From NCBI GenBank assembly GCA_903832085.1, contig CAIKZZ010000010.1, forward strand, positions 39,989 through 103,988: a stretch of 64,000 bases of DNA, in the 5' to 3' direction. The stretch comes from an uncultured Pseudomonadota bacterium. GTDB lineage: Bacteria; Pseudomonadota; Gammaproteobacteria; Steroidobacterales; Steroidobacteraceae. Below, in pieces: positions 1 through 8,539 of the stretch (position 1 is its first letter; every line of letters starts with the position of its first letter). The position numbers and the translations under genes are program-made. The notes under the pieces are model-generated. The model did no database searches and was not told the DNA's origin. It worked only from the letters and a program-made list of their open reading frames with translations.

Positions 1-2
1 CT

Positions 3-401
3 GGAGACGCAATAGTCGGTCAGAGCCATCAGCCAAGCGCTCCTTTCACATTCAGTAGCGGTCTCGAGTACCATTTCGCCATTGGTGAGCACGACACATT
101 TATTCGTGCCGATTATCAATACCAAAGCCGTGCGCGCTGGCCGTCTCCTACACAAGATCCTACGACGCAGCAGTATGACGCTAACAACTACACCCTGTCG
201 TCCACGAGTTTTGCCTCAATGCGTGGTGGCACGTCCTTCGGGAACTTAGCCGTCACCCTGTTTGTTGATAACCTGACCAACACCCGCGTAGTGACCAATT
301 ACGACTTTACAATTGATCCGGGAACAGGAGCCGACCGGCTGCAGCGCGCCTATGGTTTCCGGCCACGTACTGTAGGAATTACGTTTACCTATAAACGCTA
401 A
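3..401 (+). CDS. TonB-dependent receptor, C-terminal part (truncated by window start)
   Basis: The reading frame is open from the first bases and runs to a TAA at 399-401, giving 133 visible residues. They look like the last strands of an outer-membrane beta-barrel: alternating polar and hydrophobic stretches, a VTLFVDNLTNTR segment typical of the penultimate strands of TonB-dependent receptors, and a terminal strand near GITFTYKR. The family imports siderophores, cobalamin, sugars or peptides using TonB energy; the substrate cannot be inferred because plug and TonB box lie outside the window. An ATG at 219 is internal to this frame and not the true start. The downstream genes run on the opposite strand and converge on it. 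Confidence 0.8.
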   Translation, partial: GDAIVGQSHQPSAPFTFSSGLEYHFAIGEHDTFIRADYQYQSRARWPSPTQDPTTQQYDANNYTLSSTSFASMRGGTSFGNLAVTLFVDNLTNTRVVTNYDFTIDPGTGADRLQRAYGFRPRTVGITFTYKR

Positions 402-407
402 CATTTT

Positions 408-429
408 CGCTCAGTAAGAGGATTGAGCG
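408..429. terminator. Short hairpin between convergent genes
   Basis: A 6-bp inverted repeat (CGCTCA / TGAGCG, 10-base loop) lies between the TonB receptor stop and the stop of the convergent small gene. There is no T-tract on either side, so a terminator role is only suggested by position. Confidence 0.25.
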
Positions 430-440
430 CCGCGGACTCT

Positions 441-872
441 CTATAGACTCTTGCGATAAACCGCTGCAAAGCGGGTCTGAGCAACCACGCCATAGTCGCC
501 AGGTGCGTATTGCAGCAACCAGTCGCCAGCGCGTCCGGTTAACACGTCCCCGCCCGCGGATCGTGCAATCGTAAAGTCAGAATTGATTTTCTTTGCCCAC
601 ACAGGGGTCGGCCTGTTGCGGTATCGGCCGGACTCACCCATTTTGGTTGGCACGATTGGAATATACTTATTATCGAAGCGATCGCGCGAAACGCACCACG
701 AGTCGCCGGTTTCTCCCGTAACTAACGCATCAGCAGCATGATAGTGATTGCGACCGACAGCACTCAAAAGCACCCCCGCAGTCGCAGCAAACTCCACTGT
801 GACGACCTCATCTTTAACAAAGGCACCCGCCTCTGAATCGTCAGACAGATCGATGTTTGAAAATTCAAGCAT
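441..872 (-). CDS. PGDYG-domain small protein
   Basis: A 143-residue protein with no signal peptide. Near its C-terminus it carries the motif APGDYGVV (about residues 126-133), the signature of a small family named after PGDYG. A TGDSWCVSRDRFDNKYIP segment precedes it. The biochemical role of the family is not established. The start lies 5 bases downstream of the stop of the M20 peptidase gene, so it is probably translated by coupling as the last gene of a three-gene minus-strand operon (amidohydrolase, M20 peptidase, this gene). The function is unknown and co-transcription is inferred from spacing. Confidence 0.65.
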   Translation of the reverse strand: MLEFSNIDLSDDSEAGAFVKDEVVTVEFAATAGVLLSAVGRNHYHAADALVTGETGDSWCVSRDRFDNKYIPIVPTKMGESGRYRNRPTPVWAKKINSDFTIARSAGGDVLTGRAGDWLLQYAPGDYGVVAQTRFAAVYRKSL

Positions 873-877
873 TGACT

Positions 878-2227
878 TTATCGAGCGGCGTGGATCAAAC
901 GATATATCATCAAAGCTGCCCTTTTTGCCTGCATGGGCAAGCTCTGCAACTCCACGACTTCCGCCGCAGAATGCGAACCGTCACCCATTGCACCTAAGCC
1001 TGACACAGTATCTACATACGGCGCCACGAATGCTGAATCTCCAGCACCACGTAACATTGGATCTAAAGCACGAACGTCTTTAAAGCCCAACGACTGGCTC
1101 ACGGCATCATAGACCCTTAATAGGGACTCGTTGCCAGCGGTCGGTGCCATCGGTGGGTACTCATCAATAAATTCAATTGATGCCTGTGTGCCCTTTAATC
1201 CATCTGCGACGATCAGTCGCATCTTGTCTTTGACGCGACTCAGCTGCTCTGGCGTCAGCGCACGAATATCGCCAATCGCACGAGCTTGTGGCGGAATAAT
1301 GTTGGTCTTGCCTGTAACGCTACCCAACCCAGCAGGATCAAGTTGCAGATCGTCGCCGCCAAGCGCTAACCCGACGCTGTACGTCAACTCAGGTTCATGC
1401 AGCTCGTCATGAAATCGACTTAAGACGCGACTCATCTCATAAATCGCGCCATCACCGAGCGACTCACTGAAAATCGCCCCCGAGTGCCCAGCATGCGCTG
1501 TCACATTTAACGTCCACCCAGTAAAACCACGGCGAGCCGTCGATATGTAATCCTGGCCGTCGATACGCACACCACCCTCAAAGCACAACGTCGCGTCAGC
1601 GTGCTGGCCTGCCTCAATAAACTCACGACGCGCCACTGCAACCGGGCTACCAGGGCTCTCCTCATCTGCGGTCAAAAAAACAGTGATTGTTGCTCGCTCA
1701 AGCGAACCAGTGGCATTTAGAGCTTGCAATGCCGAGAGCATCACGGCCACGCCGCCCTTATCATCTACCACGCCGGGTCCGGTCGCGGTATTACCAGTAC
1801 GTTTAAACTTAGTAAATCCACTACCCGGCTCAAACACTGTGTCCATATGCCCGATCAGCAATAACTTCTTTCCTAAAGGCTTTTTGGAGACACGCTCAGC
1901 AACCACATGTGACGCGCGCCCCAAATTGCTCCTCGGAATCAATTGCACCTGAAATCCAAGCGCTTTTAGCTCGCTCTCGATTACAGAGCCCACCGCTTGC
2001 ACACCATCAGGGTTAAAGGTACCTGAGTTGATATTCACGATCCGCTCTAAAAACCTAGCACTCCGGTCGCCTTGCGAGTCAATCGCTTGGACAATGCGGC
2101 TTTCCGTGTTGCTCAGCGGCGCAGCTGATGGAGGCGTTGCACTAGACACACTCATTGCGCTGAGTGCGCCGAGCGCGACCACGATACGCCGCCAGCCCAC
2201 CAACCACATCCGCGAACAGGTGATCAC
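878..2227 (-). CDS. Exported M20 family metallopeptidase (carboxypeptidase G2-like)
   Basis: A 449-residue zinc hydrolase with an N-terminal hydrophobic segment that looks like a Sec signal. Dinuclear-zinc M20 motifs are in order: GHMDTVF (His/Asp, near residue 128), GPGVVDDKGG (bridging Asp, near 153), TADEESPGSP (catalytic Glu pair, near 186), and a late GDGSHSAAE segment supplying the last His. The family removes C-terminal glutamate or other amino acids from peptides and folate-like compounds. The GTG start overlaps the stop of the upstream amidohydrolase by 4 bases (GTGA), indicating coupled translation; an internal ATG 18 bases later is an alternative start. The cargo is probably a small exported peptide or amide in the periplasm, which is an inference. 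Confidence 0.87.
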   Translation of the reverse strand: MITCSRMWLVGWRRIVVALGALSAMSVSSATPPSAAPLSNTESRIVQAIDSQGDRSARFLERIVNINSGTFNPDGVQAVGSVIESELKALGFQVQLIPRSNLGRASHVVAERVSKKPLGKKLLLIGHMDTVFEPGSGFTKFKRTGNTATGPGVVDDKGGVAVMLSALQALNATGSLERATITVFLTADEESPGSPVAVARREFIEAGQHADATLCFEGGVRIDGQDYISTARRGFTGWTLNVTAHAGHSGAIFSESLGDGAIYEMSRVLSRFHDELHEPELTYSVGLALGGDDLQLDPAGLGSVTGKTNIIPPQARAIGDIRALTPEQLSRVKDKMRLIVADGLKGTQASIEFIDEYPPMAPTAGNESLLRVYDAVSQSLGFKDVRALDPMLRGAGDSAFVAPYVDTVSGLGAMGDGSHSAAEVVELQSLPMQAKRAALMIYRLIHAAR

Positions 2228-3525
2228 TTGCGCTTCGCAACAGGAGTTTTTTCAGAAGCTGCCACATTCTTTTCAACAATCCCGCCTTTCATAACGAACG
2301 CTACGGATTGCAAGCGGCTGACGTCTGCAAGCGGATCACCCTGCACGGCAATTAGGTCACCATAACGACCTTTCTCAATCGCACCGACGTCCGCTGATCG
2401 ACCTAGTGCCTCAGCTGCAGTGACTGTTGCCGCACGGATAGCCTGCAGTGGAAGCATACCCCAAGTAACCATGGTACTGAACTGCTTCGCATTGTCACCA
2501 TTCGGATAAACGCCGCCGTCGGTCCCGAACACCATTTTGACCCCAGCAGCCGTTGCGGCCTTAAAAGTCTCACGCTGCTTACGTCCAATTAAGCGCTCTT
2601 TCTCTAAGGACTCCTTAAACGTCCCATTTTTTTCACCTTCGGCCAAGATGTAATCATCATCGTAAACATCCATCGAAAAATATGTGCCGTGCTTTATAGC
2701 GAGAGCAAAAGACTCGCTATCTGCAAGACTCGCGTGCTCAATCGTATCAACTCCGGCACGAATCGCATCATTAATACCAGCCGCCCCGTGCGCATGCACT
2801 GCGACGCGTAGCCCAAGTTGATGCGCCTCGTCAACGAGCGCCTGCATTTCTACGAGTGAATATTGTTGCCCGCCAACTGAGTCTGTTTTAGAGAATACGC
2901 CACCAGTACCGCAAAACTTAATGACCTCAGCCCCGTACTTACGTAGCTTACGTACAGTCGCTCGAATCTCTTCAGGACCATTGGCTACTGCGGGTGAGGG
3001 AGCAATGATCGATGGCGGAAATGCCGTGGAATCGCAGTGCCCCCCGGTTGCGCCGATAGCATATGTGGCAGGTACGATGCGCGGCCCGGATATAAAACCG
3101 TGCTCTATACCTTGCTTCAGCGCTACGTCGGCATAGTCACGGGAGCCCACGTTACGCACGCTTGTGAAGCCCGCCTCTAAGGTACGCTTGGCGTTGGCAA
3201 CTCCGACAACTGTCCAAAAACTATCAGTAAACTCAAGCCCACGGTAGCCGCCATAGTTTGGATCTGAGGTGAGATGCACGTGCATGTCTATCAGTCCGGG
3301 CAATAAGGTAAAGCCTATCGGCAAATCCACACGGCGTGCACCCGCTGGCGTGGCTGACCCTTGAGTCCCAACAGCTACGATGCGGCCATCGGTGATGGTG
3401 ATTTGTGGATGATCAGTCGTTTTACCTGCAATCACATCTACCATGTGGTCTGCAGTAACCACCACGGTATCTGCATGCGCAGCCGCCAAAAGGCACCAAA
3501 GAAAGATAGCGAGTAATCGATGCAT
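2224..3525 (-). CDS. Exported metal-dependent amidohydrolase (Xaa-Pro dipeptidase / imidazolonepropionase-like)
   Basis: A 433-residue M38-type amidohydrolase with a signal peptide ending near AAAHA. Motifs in order: LPGLIDMHVHL (metal HxH), VIKFCGTGG (position of the bridging Lys), VAVHAHG and IEHASL (metal His residues), FGTDGG (catalytic Asp), and a C-terminal YGDLIAVQGDPL strand returning to the small beta-domain. An AAGGAG ribosome site precedes the ATG. It is the first gene of the operon with the M20 peptidase and the PGDYG gene. Related enzymes act on dipeptides, organophosphates or cyclic amides; the exact substrate is unknown. A close paralogue lies at 50388-51662. Confidence 0.87.
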   Translation of the reverse strand: MHRLLAIFLWCLLAAAHADTVVVTADHMVDVIAGKTTDHPQITITDGRIVAVGTQGSATPAGARRVDLPIGFTLLPGLIDMHVHLTSDPNYGGYRGLEFTDSFWTVVGVANAKRTLEAGFTSVRNVGSRDYADVALKQGIEHGFISGPRIVPATYAIGATGGHCDSTAFPPSIIAPSPAVANGPEEIRATVRKLRKYGAEVIKFCGTGGVFSKTDSVGGQQYSLVEMQALVDEAHQLGLRVAVHAHGAAGINDAIRAGVDTIEHASLADSESFALAIKHGTYFSMDVYDDDYILAEGEKNGTFKESLEKERLIGRKQRETFKAATAAGVKMVFGTDGGVYPNGDNAKQFSTMVTWGMLPLQAIRAATVTAAEALGRSADVGAIEKGRYGDLIAVQGDPLADVSRLQSVAFVMKGGIVEKNVAASEKTPVAKRK

Positions 3526-3689
3526 AGCCGGCGCTCCTTATGAGATTTAACTACTCGCCACAGCGCTCTCTGGCGAGGCCCCTAACTTGATACGAGGACT
3601 TAATGGTCAAAGCCTAACCGACTTTGGGCGGTTTGGGGAATGGGCGTGAAGAACTGAGCCAGCATCCCTAAAATTGGGCAGCAAAAACC

Positions 3690-5273
3690 TTAACGGGTGG
3701 GCTTCAGGTCTACAGCTTGAGGTATCCACCAGTCATAACCACGCGCTGTGGTCGAATACTCAGGCCACCGGTATTCAATCGGTGGCTCAAAATTACTGGG
3801 CAACAAAGGCGCAATAGCGGCCTTGCCAGTCGTACGGGTAGCGAACTCCTCCCGCGCGGCACGGACAAGCTCTGGCTTCGTCAATAAGTCCAACAGCGTA
3901 CCAGCGATTGTTTTAGCAGCCACCATCACGGTGGGGTCAATACACGGGCTCAAGCCCCCAAGCGCATTGGATACCCAGGCGGGGTAACCCGCATACCCGT
4001 CGGGGACCGCTAGCATCGGACGCGCTATATAAAGGCGAACTGTTGGGGCGTACCAACTCATTTCAACATAGTCATCTGAAGTCCAGTGAGTCTGCCAGCC
4101 CGGCATCTGATGCCGGAGTCCCAGCTCAGCCTCACGCGGGTCAATGACTGTCTCGCAAGCAGGCAAAAAGGGCTTATCCATAGGCTTAAGCCCAAGATTT
4201 CGCTGAATTGTTTGCGCGAGCATAATCGCTTCAGGGCCGTAACTCGGCGCACCCACCGACACTAAATTTTGATAGGTCAAATCAGCAAGAGCTTTGTTAG
4301 CTACGCCTGGTCGAGTACGCGACACCCAACGTGAGACCAGACGGCACCCAGCCACTGTTGCGGCGTGCGCCGCATTGCGATCAAGCACCTCTAGCACCGC
4401 ATTTGCCATCTCAACAGTAGGTGTACGCCACGCATAATTAATTTGCGCCAGATGCGCCGGCAGATTGTCCGCCGTAGCCTGGCCGGCTGTGAGGATCGCT
4501 TCATTCAGCGACCAGCCCCCGGTGTGTGCCAGCATTGATTCCATTGTCGCTTTTGTCAGCGAGTACATAGTGAAGAGCGCGACATTTGCACCCGGAGACC
4601 GGGCCGCTGAATGCGCCGCGGCTATTGGGCTATCACTGCTCGCAGCCAGCCACGTCTCAGGCTCATCACAAATAAACGAATAAATACGACTCGAATACGC
4701 TCCGCAATGGGTTTCCCAGCGTACCGTATTACACAACGGCAACATATAAAATGGGTGATAACTCACCATGGCGTCAATGCCGCTGTAATAGCCGCGTAAT
4801 CCATGAATCAGTTTCGATCCCTGCACTTTCTCAGCCGGTTCGCCAAAAAACTTAAGCGTGCCGCCAATATTGGCACTCTGCATCGCGTGCTTGGTGGCAA
4901 GAATTCCCGCGAGAGCTCCGATGCCAAGCGCCGAGTGTGGGTCCGTATGTCCTGGGGCAAATTCGCTAAAGCCTGAGCGCGGCTCACGTTGAGTTGAAGC
5001 CGCCTGACAGTTACCAGGTACGGCATCGTACTCGGCGTAACCTGCGACTGTAGGTCCAGGACCGTTTGACCATTCCGCCGCAAATGCTGTGGGCATCCCG
5101 CCACTGCCAGCTTCAACCTTGAACCCCTCCAGACGCAGGCGCTCAACAAACCAGGCGCTTGATCGATACTCTCGCCATGCTGGCTCAGCAAAATCCCAAA
5201 TAGTGCGATGCCATTCCGATAACTCCTCGCGATGCGAGTCAACCCATTGGGCGGCTGAAGTTTTGATTGTCAT
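3690..5273 (-). CDS. M20 family amidohydrolase (AbgB / aminobenzoyl-glutamate hydrolase-like)
   Basis: A 527-residue protein without an obvious signal peptide, longer than the usual 390-480 residues. The M20D-like features are a GYAEYDAVPG segment, GHTDPHSALGIGALAG (zinc His), FFGEPAEKVQGSK (catalytic Glu) and late MSWYAPTVRLYIARP and GYPAW regions like those of AbgB-type aminoacylases. These hydrolyse N-acyl or p-aminobenzoyl amino acids in the cytoplasm. The gene stands alone: about 160 bases separate it from the amidohydrolase start and 116 from the DUF1295 gene. The start is supported by homology-like N-terminal sequence (HREELSEWHRTIWDFAEP). Substrate not determined. Confidence 0.82.
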   Translation of the reverse strand: MTIKTSAAQWVDSHREELSEWHRTIWDFAEPAWREYRSSAWFVERLRLEGFKVEAGSGGMPTAFAAEWSNGPGPTVAGYAEYDAVPGNCQAASTQREPRSGFSEFAPGHTDPHSALGIGALAGILATKHAMQSANIGGTLKFFGEPAEKVQGSKLIHGLRGYYSGIDAMVSYHPFYMLPLCNTVRWETHCGAYSSRIYSFICDEPETWLAASSDSPIAAAHSAARSPGANVALFTMYSLTKATMESMLAHTGGWSLNEAILTAGQATADNLPAHLAQINYAWRTPTVEMANAVLEVLDRNAAHAATVAGCRLVSRWVSRTRPGVANKALADLTYQNLVSVGAPSYGPEAIMLAQTIQRNLGLKPMDKPFLPACETVIDPREAELGLRHQMPGWQTHWTSDDYVEMSWYAPTVRLYIARPMLAVPDGYAGYPAWVSNALGGLSPCIDPTVMVAAKTIAGTLLDLLTKPELVRAAREEFATRTTGKAAIAPLLPSNFEPPIEYRWPEYSTTARGYDWWIPQAVDLKPTR

Positions 5274-5389
5274 TGCATTACACCCGTTAGCCGCCTATCG
5301 ATCATCAAACCAGACAGATGCTCACAAATAATGCAGATCGAAAACTGAACAGAACACCTCTGTGAACCACCAACCCACTCCTACCCTAG

Positions 5390-6175
5390 CTATTTTGGAC
5401 GCCCGGGAAAAAATGCCGGCGTACGCCGAATGTAGTCCGCATACTGAGGACGACGCTCACCGATGTCTTTCTCCAGTAAGGCAACTCCAGAGACACGCAG
5501 CAGCAACACTGACATCAATATCGGGCCGAGTACGCTCCACCAAGCGCCGGCAGACATTGCAAACGCGAAAAATCCCCACCAAACGCAACAATCACCAAAA
5601 TAATTTGGATGACGCGTGTAACGCCAAAACCCCCGATCCATGACTTTGCCAGCATTTGCAGGATTAGCTTGAAATCGAGCCAACTGCCAATCACCGCCCG
5701 CCTCAAATACGAAGCCGATCAGCCAGAGGAGCGCGGCCAATGCGTCGAGTGGGCCAAGCGGAGCGGCACCCAAAGCCGCACCAAGTAGCGGCAATGAAAT
5801 AATCCACGCGATCACCGCTTGCACCAAGAAAACACGGTACAGACTCTTTAGCGCAAAGTTTGGCTCATTTCGCGCCCGAATAGCCTGGTAGCGTCGATCC
5901 TCTCCATGACCTTTGTTGCGCCACGTAATGTATATCGATAACCGCAGTCCCCAGATGCAAAGCATGGCCAGTAATGCGATCTGCCGATCCGTCAACGATA
6001 ACGCACCATGATCAGTGGCGTCATAAACATAAACGAGCCCCTGCAATATAAAAAGCAGGGACCACAAACTGTCCACAATCGATACATTGCGCAAATACAC
6101 GCTTAATGGCCACACAAGAGCTGCCGCAGCAGCAGCGGCAAGAAGCCCATGAAAATAACTTTCCATCGAAAACAT
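5390..6175 (-). CDS. DUF1295 integral membrane protein (steroid 5-alpha-reductase-like fold)
   Basis: A protein of about 261 residues with several hydrophobic helices. A C-terminal RYTRHPNYFGDCCVWWG motif (near residue 190) is diagnostic of the DUF1295 / isoprenylcysteine-methyltransferase / steroid-reductase superfamily; the Arg-His-Pro-Asn-Tyr block binds the cofactor in characterised relatives. The reaction is unknown. Two ATG codons (6181 and 6175) follow an AGGAG; the second has the better spacing (9 bases) and is used here. Neighbours are the AbgB-like hydrolase downstream and the PQQ dehydrogenases upstream, with no tight coupling. Confidence 0.83.
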   Translation of the reverse strand: MFSMESYFHGLLAAAAAAALVWPLSVYLRNVSIVDSLWSLLFILQGLVYVYDATDHGALSLTDRQIALLAMLCIWGLRLSIYITWRNKGHGEDRRYQAIRARNEPNFALKSLYRVFLVQAVIAWIISLPLLGAALGAAPLGPLDALAALLWLIGFVFEAGGDWQLARFQANPANAGKVMDRGFWRYTRHPNYFGDCCVWWGFFAFAMSAGAWWSVLGPILMSVLLLRVSGVALLEKDIGERRPQYADYIRRTPAFFPGRPK

Positions 6176-6270
6176 GCGCATGCACTCCTGCTATCAGCCG
6201 CCTATGACACTATAAGCTTTACGGTATCTTGTGATTTAAAATTGTTGCCGCAAATCTCAAACTATTCTCT

Positions 6271-8493
6271 TTAGTGAGAAATTCGAATCTGTGCTGCTTT
6301 TTTTGAGCTATTAAATTCGACCCATGCTTCACTCAATATATAGGCATGTATCGCTTTAACGTCTGTTGTGGTGAGCACATCATCCCACCGCGCCATGCCC
6401 TTATTTACATATATACCCTTTAGAACAATATCGTTGAAGACATTATTCGTTTCAGTAGACATGCGCCGCAAATCAGGCAGCAACCCACGCCCAAAGACGT
6501 GACAGCGTGCACAGTAGCGACTGTATAAAATTTCACCGCGACGCACGTCAGCGTTTGCCTGCATTGCAGGAGGTTTTGGAAACGAAGCCTCGACACTTAA
6601 CGCAGGCTTTGGCACCACGGCACCACCCAATTTAAAAACAAGCACGCGACCCATATTGCCATAACGATACGCAGCAGAGTCTGCGGTAAGCGCAGCGCCC
6701 GTATTAGCGCCTCCATACCCTGCGAGCACAGCGACATATTGAGTGCTATCAATTCGATATGTCATCGGCGCTGCCATGATGCCTGTACCGACATCGAGCT
6801 GGAGAAGCCTCCTTCCTGTATCAGCGTCATATACATTCAAGTGACCCTGAACATCACCTTGAAACACGAGACCGCCATCAGTTGACAAAACGCCACCATC
6901 CCAACCCGAGGCCGTGGGTTGCTCCCAAAGCACTTTACCAGACACGACATCTAATGCTCGTAAGTAGCCACGCGTCGTTAAAGGCGCAGACACTCCCTTC
7001 GTCAGATCAGCAAGTGGTGGCACAGAACCAAACAGAGACTTCATCTGCTTAGGATCATAAAATTCTGGCGGAAAGCCAGCCACCGTAAATGTCCCCTCCA
7101 ACAAGCCAACTGGGCGCTTATCGGTCGTGATATACACACCGGGCTGCTCAATCACGGGAATAAACACACGCGCGTGACCTGAATCAAAGGACATAGGCAT
7201 CCAGTTATGAGCGCCACCCATCCCTGGAAAAATCAGTTTCGGGCCGTGACCATAATCTATTGCCGGGTTGGGTATCGGCCGATGTGTCTGTGAATCGATC
7301 CCCTTGGTCCAGTTCACATATGCAAAATTATGCGCTGCAAGAACTTCACCTGTTGCGCGATCAAGCACGTAGAAGAAACCATTTTTTGATGCCTGCATCA
7401 GCACCCGGCGCTCTCCATGACCGAAGTCGACGGTAGCCTGTATTAGTTTCTGAGTACTGTCATAGTCCCAACGATCACCAGGTGTCGTCTGGTAATACCA
7501 GGCTAATTCACCCGTAGCGACATGAATAGCGAGTATTGATGCAGCATACAGATCGTCACCGCCACGACGGCCGTCTGCCGTAATGTCATAGGGTGAACCG
7601 TTACCTGTACCAACGTATAGCAGCCCTAGGTCTGCGTCGTAGCTGATGCCGTCCCACACGGTCGCGCCGCCGCCCGCAGACCATTCGTGATGCGCATCCC
7701 AGGTCGTTAGTGCTTGAGCCAAGTGAGGCTGGTCTTGCGGTCCCTCTGCAGGATTGCGCGGGACGGTATAAAACCGCCATACAAATGCACCACTCATCGC
7801 GTCAAAAGCAGCGACATAGCCACGCACACCGGCAAAATCAGAACCAGCGCTACCAACAATAATACGTCCATCTGCAAATACTGGCGCTGCAGTCAGCGTA
7901 TACGGATGTTTATTGTCGCGCTGAGGTAGCGTATCTACTTTCCAGACGCGCTTGCCCGTAGCCGCATCAATCGAATGCAGATACCCATCCAAGGCACCAA
8001 CGTACACGCGCCCACCCCACACAGTCACGCCACGATTGACGGCATCACAGCACGCATAACGACCCCACTGACCATCAACCTCAGGATCATAGACCCACCG
8101 CTGCTTGCCGGTGGCAGCGTCGAGGGCATAAACACGACCGAAGTTTCCAGAAAAATACATCATGCCATCGATGACGAGTGGTGTGGCCTCAAGTCCACGG
8201 TAAGTTCCTAAATCATATGCCCACGCAAATCCTAGTGATGACACATTGGCGGAATTGATCTGCTGCAACGCTGAGTGGTAGGTACCATCCGGACCACCGC
8301 CCACTGTCAACCACTGATCAGGTTCGGTAGCAGCGCGATGCAATCGGTCTGCAGTTACGTTACCTACTGCGGTTGCAGCAGCTCCACCATCCACAGTCGG
8401 TGGATGGAAGCGGTTACAAGCAGCGAATGCCACCAGGGACACAGCCGTCAGCACGCCCAAGGCTAGACACGACCATTTCGACCATTTACCCAC
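6271..8493 (-). CDS. PQQ-dependent dehydrogenase with C-terminal cytochrome c (lipoprotein)
   Basis: A quinohemoprotein-type dehydrogenase of about 740 residues: an eight-bladed PQQ propeller with repeated LDAATGKxxW blade motifs, then a c-type haem site CARCH near the C-terminus. The vicinal cysteine pair that stacks on PQQ is present (RYACCDAV), as are GNGSP and a WDYD segment near the catalytic Asp. The usual calcium-binding Glu of the GAEYG motif appears as Asp (GSDFAG). The start is set at a GTG with AAGGGG upstream, because this gives a clean lipoprotein signal ending in LVAFAAC; a longer ATG start at 8574 would overlap the preceding gene. It probably oxidises an alcohol in the periplasm and passes electrons to a cytochrome. 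No pqq biosynthesis genes are visible here. Confidence 0.87.
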   Translation of the reverse strand: MGKWSKWSCLALGVLTAVSLVAFAACNRFHPPTVDGGAAATAVGNVTADRLHRAATEPDQWLTVGGGPDGTYHSALQQINSANVSSLGFAWAYDLGTYRGLEATPLVIDGMMYFSGNFGRVYALDAATGKQRWVYDPEVDGQWGRYACCDAVNRGVTVWGGRVYVGALDGYLHSIDAATGKRVWKVDTLPQRDNKHPYTLTAAPVFADGRIIVGSAGSDFAGVRGYVAAFDAMSGAFVWRFYTVPRNPAEGPQDQPHLAQALTTWDAHHEWSAGGGATVWDGISYDADLGLLYVGTGNGSPYDITADGRRGGDDLYAASILAIHVATGELAWYYQTTPGDRWDYDSTQKLIQATVDFGHGERRVLMQASKNGFFYVLDRATGEVLAAHNFAYVNWTKGIDSQTHRPIPNPAIDYGHGPKLIFPGMGGAHNWMPMSFDSGHARVFIPVIEQPGVYITTDKRPVGLLEGTFTVAGFPPEFYDPKQMKSLFGSVPPLADLTKGVSAPLTTRGYLRALDVVSGKVLWEQPTASGWDGGVLSTDGGLVFQGDVQGHLNVYDADTGRRLLQLDVGTGIMAAPMTYRIDSTQYVAVLAGYGGANTGAALTADSAAYRYGNMGRVLVFKLGGAVVPKPALSVEASFPKPPAMQANADVRRGEILYSRYCARCHVFGRGLLPDLRRMSTETNNVFNDIVLKGIYVNKGMARWDDVLTTTDVKAIHAYILSEAWVEFNSSKKAAQIRISH

Positions 8494-8539
8494 CGGCGAC
8501 CCCTTACAAGTCAACGCCTCTTCTGCGTCAAGTGGACTA

